Part shown: in pieces, positions 55,401 through 64,000 of the stretch
Layout of the letters: each line of letters opens with the position of its first letter
How positions within the stretch are numbered: position 1 is the stretch's first letter
Assembly: GCF_002026305.1 (NCBI RefSeq)
Contig: NZ_MVAB01000001.1
Coordinates: 744,001 to 808,000, forward strand
Origin: Vagococcus martis
Lineage (GTDB): Bacteria > Bacillota > Bacilli > Lactobacillales > Vagococcaceae
Length of the DNA: 64,000 nt
Reading direction: 5' to 3'
Position numbers and translations under genes: made by a program
The notes under the pieces: generated by a model
What the model was told of the DNA's origin: nothing
The model's input: only the letters and a program-made list of their open reading frames with translations
The model's database searches: none

Positions 55401-55475
55401 ACGGCCAAATAATGAAAGAGATACAAAAATTGCTAAAATAAAGTACACCCAAACACGATATGACTTTTTACCCAT
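52458..55475 (-). CDS. 7TM-DISM hybrid sensor histidine kinase with degenerate first kinase
   Basis: About 1005 residues from the ATG at 55475. Order: an N-terminal membrane anchor, an extracellular jelly-roll sensor (about 60-200, GEWSFYPNELL), seven membrane helices (about 210-410), a HisKA-like helix pair where the phospho-histidine is missing (NSFLSRVAIKLRKPI), a degenerate ATPase region, a receiver (about 680-795, IADTIL with Asp), and a LytS-type kinase (QIEPHFLFNTLNTI) with a full ATPase domain (IVENAIKHG; GIGLTNTYYRF). Only the last kinase looks active. It is paired with the BTAD regulator. Confidence 0.85.
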   Translation of the reverse strand: MGKKSYRVWVYFILAIFVSLSLFGRSFWENQFGSIPIKGDKGVVAFDNNELDDKIYSLNGEWSFYPNELLTLNNIDDYHSQIISVPGDWKTQFKKKSKIGYGTYHLKLYLPKHERRFAIHLVSIHSASKIYVDNKLLYEAGVVGTSGKLSEPKNTPKTLLFNKLEGKEVVDIIIQVSNFTDTRSGGIVREILFGDSNVLINQMNISNSLELITLSILMLTVILLLGLYAFVHRKPEVLNVVIILVNFSLLFMIGLGEKLLHHWIDIPYQINTRLVNVTIIIISLLFIKLVIENFSTRYKKFLKYIIKIEVMCLIGCIFLPIEIIQSTSILFILFLILSLSITFIAANRKLEKSVPSQVFFLISLGSLMMHLSSWLCSFITGAVYIYYPFDLLISVFCLMITWLKHYQGVYIQMEDMNTNLIYAMESKNSFLSRVAIKLRKPIKEIDNLISTIMLQTQNTTDAVFREDLAMLEEANQDILVLVNNMVELSNSEFSLKNDFVEPLSITKKINYCTSIVTKNEFYQDVTVVMDIDYSTDVVYGNVRHFVQLIFQVLFIAKRIIPLGTLTFYTEMNEKEQIVLNVKFTECFVSKNQIHIMNMSLHELMEDDTLFESMYGVEMSLLHSMTRLQGGSLAVEQITNGINMKFTFDKAPELDVYAEERFEVITLDENLVQDKKRTILVVSSDVKQLLAIRTMLENRETLVIVTNYTTDALGYIKKYNIDLVIADTILENETGFSFVGDIRKSHTIIQLPILLVVSTNKYKVELNEVYRSGANDYIEKPIDAVELSARVKILIGMKQNIEQAIHFEASWLQAQIEPHFLFNTLNTIISLSSEDEDKMEEVFDAFMTLLHSKYHYDNEGMITLEEEIRLVKSYLLIEETRYGDKLKINWQVDGTLDLKKVEIIPLSIQPIVENAIKHGILPQRGNGTLTICISRVTDSQVKVVIKDDGNGTDKTMSDFLHMRYQKLPVGIGLTNTYYRFKKIMGEELIFESTVGKGTNVSFYLDY

Positions 55476-55609
55476 AATAATCATCTCATTTACCCTTTTT
55501 ATGTTTCCCTTTCAATTTTATCATTATTTACTGAAAAAAAACTGAACTATTGTATGTAAAATGTTGGTTTATTGTTAAAAAAATTGACGATTTTATAGAA
55601 ATAGGCCAT

Positions 55610-56299
55610 TTATTTCACTCTTTCTCCTCGAATTAACAGACGTTGTAAATCGGTCGGAAAAGGATGACACGTAATCAATGTTGCTAAGTCTTTTCCTTTT
55701 TCTATTTCTAAGATATCAGTATCGTATGGGTAAATAATTGTTTGGGCAAAAATTTCATAGGTTAATGTTTCTTCTAATGTATGGATATAAAAAACATCCC
55801 CACTTTTCAATTTATCTGCATGGCGTAACATCTCTTGTGTCCATAATCCACGATGTCCAGCCAATACAGAATGTGTACTTTCACCTCCAACTGGTAGTGA
55901 AGATCCTTCAACTAATCCAACCCCATTATTCAAAGCTTCATTACTTGAATTTAGAAAAATAGGAACAATTAAACCTAACTTAGGTATTTCTAACATTGAG
56001 AAAATATCATTTTTTTCCATATCAAGACAAGATGCCATTTTATCGACACTTTCTTTATTTGAATTGAATGGATCGGTAATTCCTTCGCCATCTTTTATAT
56101 TTTCATCATAACAGTGCCTAATTTTTTCTGTTTTTTCCTTTGCCTCATCAGTTTTCATATGCGCCACTTGATTTTTATATGTCTCGTAACTTCGTTTATT
56201 TTTTAAATCATAATAAACTCTGACAGTTTTAGGAAAAGTGAGTAGTCCTACTCCAATAAAAAGAAAAAGCAAAATCAAAATCCAACGTTTTTTTTTCAT
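55610..56299 (-). CDS. srtC: Class C sortase (pilin polymerase)
   Basis: The 229-residue protein has an N-terminal membrane anchor (about 6-24), a class C lid with Asp-Pro-Phe at residues 76-78, the catalytic His149 in LAGHRG, Cys211 in LITCHPF, and Arg220. It lacks a clear C-terminal membrane helix. It overlaps the second sortase gene by four bases. The pair most likely polymerises the backbone pilin and attaches tip or base pilins. Confidence 0.9.
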   Translation of the reverse strand: MKKKRWILILLFLFIGVGLLTFPKTVRVYYDLKNKRSYETYKNQVAHMKTDEAKEKTEKIRHCYDENIKDGEGITDPFNSNKESVDKMASCLDMEKNDIFSMLEIPKLGLIVPIFLNSSNEALNNGVGLVEGSSLPVGGESTHSVLAGHRGLWTQEMLRHADKLKSGDVFYIHTLEETLTYEIFAQTIIYPYDTDILEIEKGKDLATLITCHPFPTDLQRLLIRGERVK

Positions 56300-57138
56300 T
56301 TTTTACCTCGTTTTCTTTTGTTCGAGTTCTTTTTATAACGATAAATCAAGTACATTATTAATAATAAGAATAAGCTCAATCCTATTCCTGTATAGATATA
56401 TAATTTTTTCAATCCGTTTGACGCTTCTTTATGTAGCACTTTTGCTGTTTCATCGTAAGGAATACGTTTTCCAGTTACTAACAAACGATGCGTGTTAATC
56501 ATATAAGGTTCACACGTTAATAAAGTCACTAATTCTTGATCTTCATCTTGTGTTAACCATTCTGTTTCATTTGGTAAAACAATCTTATCTTTAAACACCT
56601 CATAAGCATGTGTTTCTCCTAGCACTTCAACAAAAAATACATCGCCATTTTCTAACTTGTCTAAATGCCTAAATAATTTTGCCGTGGGTAGCCCTCTATG
56701 TGCTGTCAATACTGAATGCGTTCCTATTCCTCCAATTGGTAAAGCAGAGTTTTCTAAATGTCCAACACCTTTACTCAGAACTTTTTCGTTTGAACCATGA
56801 TAGATTGGCAACTCTAAATCAAGTTTAGGAATTTTTAATACCGCAATAACTTCACCTAGGTTTAGAGCATCATAATAACTTTTACTCCCAGCTGATTCCG
56901 TTCCATTTTCAAACGGGTCAACAAATATCTGCTCTTCTTTTTTGATTTCCTCGTTATGAATTCTGGCACGTTCTTCAGCTGCTTCTTTTTGCTTGTTATC
57001 TAATTTTTCCATCATTTCTTCATACCCTTTTACCTTTTGGACATGTCCTGTAGTAGATACCATATTAGCTACGAAAGGATAAGAAAAAATTGCCATTCCG
57101 ATTAATAAGAAAAAAGTAATAATTGTATTTCTTTTCAT
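56296..57138 (-). CDS. srtC: Class C sortase (pilin polymerase)
   Basis: The 280-residue protein has membrane helices at both ends (about 5-25 and 240-262). Its lid reads VDPFENG, with Asp74-Pro75-Phe76, and catalytic residues are His147 in LTAHRG, Cys209 in LLTCEPY and Arg218. Two membrane helices and the lid are classic for pilin-specific sortases. Its stop overlaps the start of the next sortase gene. Confidence 0.92.
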   Translation of the reverse strand: MKRNTIITFFLLIGMAIFSYPFVANMVSTTGHVQKVKGYEEMMEKLDNKQKEAAEERARIHNEEIKKEEQIFVDPFENGTESAGSKSYYDALNLGEVIAVLKIPKLDLELPIYHGSNEKVLSKGVGHLENSALPIGGIGTHSVLTAHRGLPTAKLFRHLDKLENGDVFFVEVLGETHAYEVFKDKIVLPNETEWLTQDEDQELVTLLTCEPYMINTHRLLVTGKRIPYDETAKVLHKEASNGLKKLYIYTGIGLSLFLLLIMYLIYRYKKNSNKRKRGKK

Positions 57139-57411
57139 TTTTTCTCCTTATACATTAAAAGAATCCTAACCCCTAAAAGATTAGAATTTTTATGTCACTG
57201 TTTTTTTATCATAAAAATATACACATAATACCAAATTTGTACTAACTATTTTTATTGTAACAATTAATCAATGAACTTCTAATGAACATATATTGACATA
57301 ATTTTGTGTATAGGCCCTATTGAATAAGGTAATACTAAATTTTTAATTGTTGCTTCTAAACCATAATGATAACTCCAATAAGAATTAAAAAATTTTAGGT
57401 CAGTATTATCA

Positions 57412-57467
57412 TTGAAGCGACCCCTCACTGTTAGACAAAAAAATATAACAGTGAGGGGTCGCTTCAA
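57412..57467. repeat. Long perfect hairpin (21-bp arms) between adhesin and sortase genes
   Basis: The arms 57412-57432 and 57447-57467 match perfectly around a 14-base AT loop. They are far more GC-rich than the surroundings, and no T run follows on either strand. It lies 12 bp after the adhesin stop. It could be a strong transcript stabiliser or terminator, or the end of a mobile element. The rest of 57139-57411 shows no gene. Confidence 0.7.
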
Positions 57468-57478
57468 ACTTATTTCTA

Positions 57479-60400
57479 TTATTTAATTTTTCTAACTCTT
57501 ATAAACGACAAGCCTACTGATATAAACATCAAGCCGATTACACTTGAAAGTAATATACCACTTCCACCTGTTTCTGGTAACTCCCAACCAGTTTTTGTAT
57601 TTTTTACAGTTAGTATTATATCTGAATTTTTTGATGTAATCTCAAATTCTATTGGTTTTTGTAGAATATTATATCCTTCTGGAGCTTTTACTTCAGTGAT
57701 TGTATACTTATCATCTAATAAGTCAGAAATATCTGCTAACCCTTTATCATCAGTAGTTAAAGTTGTGATAATCTCATCTTTACTATTTTTCACTTCAAAT
57801 ACTGCACCTGACAATGCTTTACCTGTTACAGAGTCAACCTTTTTAATCGTTAATTTACCTTTTATTTTTTGATTTTCTATTGTAAATTCGTGTTGATATT
57901 TATCATTAGTTACCTCAAATTCAAAAGTATCACTTGATAAATTATATCCATCTGGAGCTTTTGTTTCTTTGATTGTATATTTTCCTAAAGGGATATCTTC
58001 TAATTTAGCTATTCCTTTATCATCAGATACAATTGTTTTAACGAATGAACCATCTTCATTACTAATTTTAAATTCTGCACCTGATAATGTTTTTTTAGTT
58101 TCACTATCAATTTTATTGATAGTTAAGTTTCCAATGTCCTCATTCATATACACACCTACTTGATGTGGTTCTACTGGTTGACCTTGATCTGTTGCTACTG
58201 CAAATGAATTCCAAGCTGCTCGCTCAATAGGGTTCGTTGTTTTGTCTAGAATTTTTTTGTTTGTTATCTGATCAACAGAGGGCATTTTCATTTGATAGAT
58301 AATATCCATATCGACTCCAGGTATCCAATTTGTACCAGGAACTAATTCTATTTTTATAGAAGAAATTTTTGACCAATCTGAGACTGCTGATTCTCCCAAC
58401 CATTTAGCAGGTTTGAATTCTGGTAAGTTACCCACCATTGGTAATTTATCTTTATCAGTCGTATATCTATACAGTTCATCTCTGGTTGGCTGTGATTCTT
58501 CACTATAATAAACAGATACTTTATTCTTCCATTCTGTTGGCAAAGTAACTGGTCCGACTAATGTAGGTCTAAATTGACTACCTCTTGATATATTATCTGT
58601 CAATCCAAGATCTCCATTAAAAGGTAGTACATCAATTAATGTCATACTTGAAATGTCTTTTCCTGTTGAATTGGTTAGATATAATCTATAATCAATCACT
58701 TCTGACGGTTTTGCTTCTATAAATTTAGACCAACCTGAAGTATTATTTTTTATATACTTTTCTGTTTGTAAATCATACATATTAATCATATGATACACAT
58801 TACTTGACTTAATTCGAGGACTATCTTTTTTCCCATCTTTGTTTAAATCATCTATATCTGTTTGTAAAATAGTATCTGTCACCGAACTATTATTAACTTT
58901 TGGAACATCTAGTTTTTTATTGCCTGAAAAGCCGTACACATCAAAATATAATGAATTTGGAGCTTTAGAACTAATATCTATATCTACTTCTGCTGAGAGT
59001 TGTTGAGAAGGTCTAATATATTTTTCGTTCCATTCAAATTTAACTAACTGTCGATTCGTATTATTATAATTTTTATCAATTATCTTGAACATTCCTGGAA
59101 TAGATTCACCTGAGTTATCAAAATACTTATCATTTTGTTTTTCTGAAATCCTTACTCCTGGCGGGAGTAAAACAACTGATTCTAATTTTTCTGAAATCGA
59201 GCTAGTAGATGCAGATGGGCTTGAGTATATAATTTTCATTCTATTTGTTCCAACATCTACTATTCCATTCTCTTGTTTGTCTAATTCTATCGATATATTA
59301 GCAATTGGTGATTCTCCACTTTTATTTTTTACTATCTGGGCCGTCCTATCTGCAGCAGGTGCTTTAGCTCCTTCCGGAGCATCAAATTTGTGATTGAATT
59401 TAATATTATTACTTGTACTATACGAAGGAGGCTGAGTTTTATGATTGTATGACGATTCTCCAATCATATTAAATTCATTTTTCACTTCTCCAACATAACC
59501 TGGTTCTACAGTAAAAAGGTATCGACTCATTTGTTTATTTGCAAACCCCATTGGGACGGGACTATCAAATACATATTTTACTTCTGCTACTCTGTCTCCT
59601 TTTTTTAATCCTAAATCTTCCAAACTAAGTTCCACATTTGTTTTAAGATTTTTTAAAGTAATAGTATCCATTTTTCCATTTCTTACGTATGACAATACTA
59701 CCTTATATGTAGGGTTTTTAGCTAAAGGTAATTCTAATAGTCCATCTTCCTTTGTTCGTCCTAAAAACCATGTATTGTCACTAGGTAATATTAATTTATC
59801 TAAATATAAATGTTTATCTATAGTGTAAATAATATCTAATTTGTTTAAATCTTGTCTTGCCCCATAAACAGTCGCTCGAACTCCATGTCGAAATCCTAAA
59901 TAGGCACTATCATCTACTGTTATATTCGGATTTAGTTCATTATTTGTAGCATATCCACCTTTACTATTCAAAGGTCCATAGTGAGCTGGAACTATTATAG
60001 CTCCTTCAGTATTAGCTGTATCACCCATTGATTTATATACAGTAATTGACGATGATGTTTCTGGTTTTGGATCTAAAGGTTTTTCATCAATAAATAGAGT
60101 ATCTAAACTTGCTTTATTTTCCAGCTCTTTTCCGACTAATTTGTCATTTTTTTCTATCTTAGTATAGACAAGAATTTCTGTTTGAAACAAACTATCTTTA
60201 CTTGATTTTTGTTCTTCGAAACTTGGTACATCAAAATTCCAAGTTAGTTTGTTTTTTGATATATTAGTCTTTAGCTCTTTACCACCAATTAAAGCTTTGT
60301 TAAACTCTAATCCACTTGGCAAAATATCTTGAACAACTATTTTGTCTCCTTCTTTTAAAAACATCTGCCCCGTTTTTTTATAAGGTATACTTACTTTGAT

Positions 60401-61381
60401 TTTCCATGTGATATCAACACCCGGCATAGCAATAGAAGGTTTTCCATTCAATTTTTGTTCAACCACTTCTTTGGTAATAGTTGTGGCATTTGATGCTTTC
60501 ACAATAATACTACCTTCTTTTGATAAATCAAGAATATCATTATCTAAAAAAGTAAGATTTGCTTGAAGATTTATTTGATCATTATTTTTCATATAACCAT
60601 TAGTAGTACCTACCTTCACGACTATTTCATAAGTTTGTCCTGATTTTAACTCATCAAAATCATACACTAGTTGATTATTTTCCTCATCATATAGTGGAAC
60701 AATATTAGCTATGGCTAATTCATCAAGATTTTGTTGAAATCTTGTCCATTTGTTATTAGGTAATTTAATCACCATTCGAACATTTGTATAATTAACCTGC
60801 GATCCTGTTGTCTTCAAAATAATTTTATACAAAGCATCATTTCCTGATTCGACTGTGTCAAATACTGGTATAACTGATAAAAATCTCTGTAAGTCAGGAG
60901 CGCTTGTTACATTATTACTATTATCATATATTGACTGATCGTCTTGCTCTCTTTCTAGCATTCTTTCATTTAACTGCTTAACATTAACTTGTTGTTTAAA
61001 TTCATACTTTGCACCACCCACTAATACATTATCTTTGTACACATTAAATGATAATAAACTTTCATTATCTTTAATATTTATTAATTGAATAGGTATAATA
61101 CTATTAGTGATATCTTTTTTTTCAATAATCAAAGTAGTATGATTTTCTATTTGATATTTCATTCCAAATAAATCATAATTTCCTTCTTTGGGTATTTCTA
61201 CCTTAACTTCATCATAATCTACCCTGTTTTCCAAAACTAAATTGAATAGCCCATTGCCTACATCTACTTCTTGTATAGAAAAATCATTATTTTTATCTAC
61301 AGCATAAATTGTTTGAACTGGATATACAAACTGTGTTAATAAAATAATTACTGTCATAAATACTCTTAAATTTTTACTCAC
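57479..61381 (-). CDS. LPXTG pilus-associated adhesin with SpaA repeats
   Basis: The 1300-residue protein starts at a GTG after AAAGGAG. It has a signal peptide (about 1-27), a long region of adhesin-like beta domains, two SpaA/Cna-B prealbumin-like repeats near the C-terminus (LTINKIDSETKKTLSG and LTIKKVDSVTGKALSG), and the sorting signal LPETG (1268-1272) with membrane helix and RVRKIK tail. Each SpaA repeat has the E-box pattern (TIKETKAPDGY, TITEVKAPEGY) of isopeptide cross-links. It is probably a tip or ancillary pilin. Confidence 0.88.
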   Translation of the reverse strand: MSKNLRVFMTVIILLTQFVYPVQTIYAVDKNNDFSIQEVDVGNGLFNLVLENRVDYDEVKVEIPKEGNYDLFGMKYQIENHTTLIIEKKDITNSIIPIQLINIKDNESLLSFNVYKDNVLVGGAKYEFKQQVNVKQLNERMLEREQDDQSIYDNSNNVTSAPDLQRFLSVIPVFDTVESGNDALYKIILKTTGSQVNYTNVRMVIKLPNNKWTRFQQNLDELAIANIVPLYDEENNQLVYDFDELKSGQTYEIVVKVGTTNGYMKNNDQINLQANLTFLDNDILDLSKEGSIIVKASNATTITKEVVEQKLNGKPSIAMPGVDITWKIKVSIPYKKTGQMFLKEGDKIVVQDILPSGLEFNKALIGGKELKTNISKNKLTWNFDVPSFEEQKSSKDSLFQTEILVYTKIEKNDKLVGKELENKASLDTLFIDEKPLDPKPETSSSITVYKSMGDTANTEGAIIVPAHYGPLNSKGGYATNNELNPNITVDDSAYLGFRHGVRATVYGARQDLNKLDIIYTIDKHLYLDKLILPSDNTWFLGRTKEDGLLELPLAKNPTYKVVLSYVRNGKMDTITLKNLKTNVELSLEDLGLKKGDRVAEVKYVFDSPVPMGFANKQMSRYLFTVEPGYVGEVKNEFNMIGESSYNHKTQPPSYSTSNNIKFNHKFDAPEGAKAPAADRTAQIVKNKSGESPIANISIELDKQENGIVDVGTNRMKIIYSSPSASTSSISEKLESVVLLPPGVRISEKQNDKYFDNSGESIPGMFKIIDKNYNNTNRQLVKFEWNEKYIRPSQQLSAEVDIDISSKAPNSLYFDVYGFSGNKKLDVPKVNNSSVTDTILQTDIDDLNKDGKKDSPRIKSSNVYHMINMYDLQTEKYIKNNTSGWSKFIEAKPSEVIDYRLYLTNSTGKDISSMTLIDVLPFNGDLGLTDNISRGSQFRPTLVGPVTLPTEWKNKVSVYYSEESQPTRDELYRYTTDKDKLPMVGNLPEFKPAKWLGESAVSDWSKISSIKIELVPGTNWIPGVDMDIIYQMKMPSVDQITNKKILDKTTNPIERAAWNSFAVATDQGQPVEPHQVGVYMNEDIGNLTINKIDSETKKTLSGAEFKISNEDGSFVKTIVSDDKGIAKLEDIPLGKYTIKETKAPDGYNLSSDTFEFEVTNDKYQHEFTIENQKIKGKLTIKKVDSVTGKALSGAVFEVKNSKDEIITTLTTDDKGLADISDLLDDKYTITEVKAPEGYNILQKPIEFEITSKNSDIILTVKNTKTGWELPETGGSGILLSSVIGLMFISVGLSFIRVRKIK

Positions 61382-61554
61382 AAAAAAATCTCCTTTTATT
61401 TAATATTTAATTACAATCAATTTTTATATAAAAATTTAATAAATTCATTTTTAATAAAAAACGATTTCATAAATACAAAAATGCATAGAAAACTAGATAT
61501 TCTCTTTTTCCGATTACCTCATTATTCATTTTATGTTCATTTATAATTTAAAAT

Positions 61555-61586
61555 GAAGAGCTCTAACCTACTGATCAGAGCTCTTC
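61555..61586 (-). terminator. Terminator-like hairpin after backbone pilin
   Basis: A 10-bp perfect GC-containing stem (61555-61564 with 61577-61586) follows the pilin stop on the minus strand. The tail is only weakly T-rich. The adhesin gene downstream probably has its own promoter or depends on read-through. Nothing else is seen in 61382-61554. Confidence 0.6.
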
Positions 61587-61599
61587 TTATTAATTTTAT

Positions 61600-63417
61600 T
61601 TAAGCAGCTTTTTTATCGCGTTTGAAAATTAATACAAATGCCATAAACATAAAGCTTAAACCACCTAATGTGAATAGTAATGTACCCATTCCACCAGTTG
61701 TTGGTAAGTCCCAACCTGATTTTGAGTTTTCTACTGTTACTTCTTTATCATTAACTGTATCTTGAACTACTACCTCTAATGGTTTTGTTAATAGACGATA
61801 TGGTTTTTCTACACCTTCTTCTGCTTGATAAGTTGGTGCTTTTGTTTCATGTAGGTAATATGTTCCAGGTGTTAATCCTGTGATGCTGATTTGTCCTTCT
61901 TTATCAGTTGCAATGTCTTCAAGTTTACCTGTAAACTCTTCACCATTAACTCGAATTGATGTTTCTGTTGCATCAACAACATTTTTTCCTTCTTTATCAG
62001 TTGTTAATTTAAATTCTGCTCCTTCTAAGAATAAAGCATGATTATTTTTATCAACTTTTAACACTTTAAGTCCACCGTCTTTTGGACGAACTGTTACGGG
62101 TGGTGTTACGGGTGGTTCTTCTGGTGTTGTTGGTGGTAAGTTTGGATCATTTGGATTTTTTGGTTTAGTGTATGATCCTTTATTGTTATCAAAATCAAGT
62201 TTAGCCTTATTCGGAATACCTGTTGCCATTTCTTCTGGTTTTAATACAGCATCTTTTTTGATTTTTGATGTAAAAGTTACTTTAACATCTTGACCTGGTG
62301 TTAATTTAGATAAGTCTTTTACTTCCCAAACTAATGTTTGACCTTCTTGTGTAAATTCGATGTTATCTTTTGTTGTCCCAGTAACTTCCCAGTTACCTGT
62401 ATATTCTAAACGATCATCTAATGTATCTGTTACACCTAATAAAGCATATTTATCAATATCATTTGGTGTTTTAATCGTTAAGTTATATTTGTATTCAGCT
62501 TCACGGTCTACATCATGATGCTCTTTATCTTCAACATCTTTTTTAATTTCTGGTTTTTTGTAGTTAATTAGTTCTGCTTTATTATCTTTTGCAGATAAGT
62601 ATTTGTCATCTTCTGTCCATTCAACAACAACTTTTTGTCCTTCAGCATCTTTTTTAACTTCAAATTCTAATTTACTTAAATTAATTGCTAAACCTGGTAA
62701 TGTTGAAACTTCTCGGAAGAAATATTTACCCGCAGCTAATCCACTTACTGCAACTTTTCCATCAGTTTTTGTTGTTAAATCCGGAAATTCTTTACCTTCT
62801 GAATCTTTTGCTTTTGTACCATCAGCATTAAATAAGTTAAACACAACACCTGTTAATAATGTTCCTGTGTCGTCTTTTTTAATTAATTCAACATCTCCAC
62901 GAACTGTTTCATTCTTTGGATACACATGAACATCATAGTTTAAATCTTTTCCATCTTTAGATGTCATTGGTACATCAACTGTAAATGCTTCTTTATTCAA
63001 GATAACATGATCTGGTCCAGCTGTTTCACGAACTTCGTAACGACCTAACTCTAATCCATTATCTTTATTGAATACAGCTAAACCTTCTTCATTTGTTACT
63101 GCCGTAATTTCAACTGCATCATCTCCAGATACTTCTGTCCATGTATCTGTCGTTGGATCAAAATGATGTGTCTTTTTAAGTGTAAAAGTTACATCTTTTA
63201 CTGGTGTTCCCTCAGCATTTTGTCCTGGTAATCCAGTCCCTTCTTCACCAGGTTTTGTCCCTGGTTCTTGTTCTTTTTTTAGAATCGTTAAAGAAGGATT
63301 CTCTGGTGAACCTTTAACTGTTGCTGCATTAACAGCCACTACACCTGATAAAAGTGTAGGTAATACTAAAAATAACATTAAAAATAATGTTACTAACTTA
63401 CTTTTAACTAAATTCAT
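61600..63417 (-). CDS. Backbone (shaft) pilin, SpaA type
   Basis: The 605-residue protein has a signal peptide (about 1-32), several Cna-B/SpaA domains, the pilin motif VHVYPKN (Lys168, the likely polymerisation lysine), E-box patterns (FFREVSTLPGLAI; YYLHETKAPTYQ), a fimbrial isopeptide-forming D2-like domain in the middle (about 285-410), and LPTTG at 571-575 with membrane helix and RDKKAA tail. GGAGAG lies upstream. Two class C sortases are in the same locus. This is the major pilin. Confidence 0.93.
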   Translation of the reverse strand: MNLVKSKLVTLFLMLFLVLPTLLSGVVAVNAATVKGSPENPSLTILKKEQEPGTKPGEEGTGLPGQNAEGTPVKDVTFTLKKTHHFDPTTDTWTEVSGDDAVEITAVTNEEGLAVFNKDNGLELGRYEVRETAGPDHVILNKEAFTVDVPMTSKDGKDLNYDVHVYPKNETVRGDVELIKKDDTGTLLTGVVFNLFNADGTKAKDSEGKEFPDLTTKTDGKVAVSGLAAGKYFFREVSTLPGLAINLSKLEFEVKKDAEGQKVVVEWTEDDKYLSAKDNKAELINYKKPEIKKDVEDKEHHDVDREAEYKYNLTIKTPNDIDKYALLGVTDTLDDRLEYTGNWEVTGTTKDNIEFTQEGQTLVWEVKDLSKLTPGQDVKVTFTSKIKKDAVLKPEEMATGIPNKAKLDFDNNKGSYTKPKNPNDPNLPPTTPEEPPVTPPVTVRPKDGGLKVLKVDKNNHALFLEGAEFKLTTDKEGKNVVDATETSIRVNGEEFTGKLEDIATDKEGQISITGLTPGTYYLHETKAPTYQAEEGVEKPYRLLTKPLEVVVQDTVNDKEVTVENSKSGWDLPTTGGMGTLLFTLGGLSFMFMAFVLIFKRDKKAA

Positions 63418-63448
63418 AGTTACTCTCCTTTTTTTATTTTTTATAAAG

Positions 63449-63472
63449 GAGAAAGGGACAAGGCCCTTTCTC
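63449..63472. terminator. Hairpin between the two pilin genes
   Basis: A 9-bp perfect stem (63449-63457 with 63464-63472) with T runs mainly on the plus side, and a short T tract on the minus side. It can attenuate transcription from the partial pilin gene into the backbone gene. Confidence 0.6.
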
Positions 63473-63487
63473 TTTTTTATAACAAAT

Positions 63488-64000
63488 TTATTTAGATTCG
63501 CGACGTTTAGATGTTAATAGCATCCATCCGCCACCTAACATAATACTGCCACCTATCGCATAGAAAATTAGTGTTCCTATACCTCCAGTTGATGGTAATG
63601 GTGGAGCTTTTTCGAAGTTTTTAATCGTTAATTCTACTAAAGTATTCTTATCATTCACTTCAAAGAATAATGATTTTTGTAATAACGCATAACCATCAGG
63701 TGCCGTTATTTCTTTTACTGCATATTTTCCAAATGGTAAATTCTTTAACTCAGCGATTCCATCCTTATTTGATTTTATCGTATGTTTTGTTTTACCATCT
63801 TCACTCACTATCTCAAATTCAGCATTAGGTAAAACTTTACCTGTTTTGCCATCTAGTTTTTTGATGATTAAATCACCATCATGTTTTTTACTATTTTTAA
63901 TCGTTTTCTCTATAGAAAGTTGCGTTGCACTTATCTCAAAACTAATTGGAGTATCCAACAACTGATAACCATAAGGAGCTTTTATTTCTTTAATGGTGTA
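63488..64000 (-). CDS. SpaA-type LPXTG pilin/adhesin, 5' end outside window
   Basis: The open frame runs to the window edge, so only about 170 C-terminal codons are seen. It contains SpaA/Cna-B repeat ends (TIKEIKAPYGYQLL; a full repeat IIKKLDGKTGKVLPNAEFEI to YAVKEITAPDGYALL) and finishes with LPSTG, a membrane helix and SKRRESK. It is the first visible gene of the pilus cluster and probably the large tip adhesin. Confidence 0.85.
   Translation of the reverse strand, partial: YTIKEIKAPYGYQLLDTPISFEISATQLSIEKTIKNSKKHDGDLIIKKLDGKTGKVLPNAEFEIVSEDGKTKHTIKSNKDGIAELKNLPFGKYAVKEITAPDGYALLQKSLFFEVNDKNTLVELTIKNFEKAPPLPSTGGIGTLIFYAIGGSIMLGGGWMLLTSKRRESK

Noticed and set aside
57279-57467. 62-codon minus-strand frame between adhesin and sortase
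   Set aside because: It begins inside the long hairpin and has no ribosome site; probably chance.

Overview
The window is AT-rich DNA from a low-GC Gram-positive bacterium. The gene set (RNase J2, NusG/SecE/L33, RecD2, class C sortases, SpaA-type pilins, T-box leader, QueT, DUF6681-type protein) points to Lactobacillales, most likely Enterococcaceae such as Vagococcus or a close relative. Genus is an inference from protein style, not a search.

Layout. 1-4.7 kb is a decayed accessory zone: a frameshifted leucine-rich-repeat membrane protein, an isochorismatase/Nudix pair, an XRE regulator with a perfect 30-bp palindrome and a broken membrane partner, a gene carrying three stops, and a MerR regulator whose divergent promoter is followed by an IS30 element. 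5.7-17.6 kb carries small membrane proteins, hydrolases, AIM24, HIT and GFA proteins, two convergent S41 peptidases with an S66 peptidase, DUF2798, YebC, and a lipoprotein. 17.7-36.6 kb is mostly core genome: NrnA, a CBS/HotDog regulator, RNase J2, a vitamin B6 salvage module (MocR regulator, kinase, ECF S component), a T-box-controlled NhaC transporter, rpmG-secE-nusG, a CBS-ACT protein, QueT behind a probable preQ1 riboswitch, RecD2, TrmL, a probable free-standing small RNA, and RlmA.

36.7-40.7 kb holds CutC and a nested mobile-element stack. An IS1182-type element (37308-40706) was entered by an ISL3-type element (37388-38976), and that was entered by a 130-bp MITE-like repeat whose ends match the IS1182 ends. 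A second copy of the repeat lies at 29516-29645. 40.7-51.3 kb has the branched-chain aminotransferase, two MFS transporters, TruA and a complete non-PTS sucrose operon (permease, hydrolase, fructokinase, LacI-type repressor) with recognisable cre and repressor sites.

51.4-64 kb is a cell-surface locus on the minus strand. It contains a SpaA-type pilin cut by the window edge, the backbone pilin, a 1300-residue LPXTG adhesin and two class C sortases. Next to it lies a large 7TM hybrid histidine kinase with a BTAD-type response regulator, which probably controls it. Pilins cross the membrane by signal peptides, the sortases polymerise them through the YPKN lysine and LPXTG signals, and the two-component system is the likely switch.
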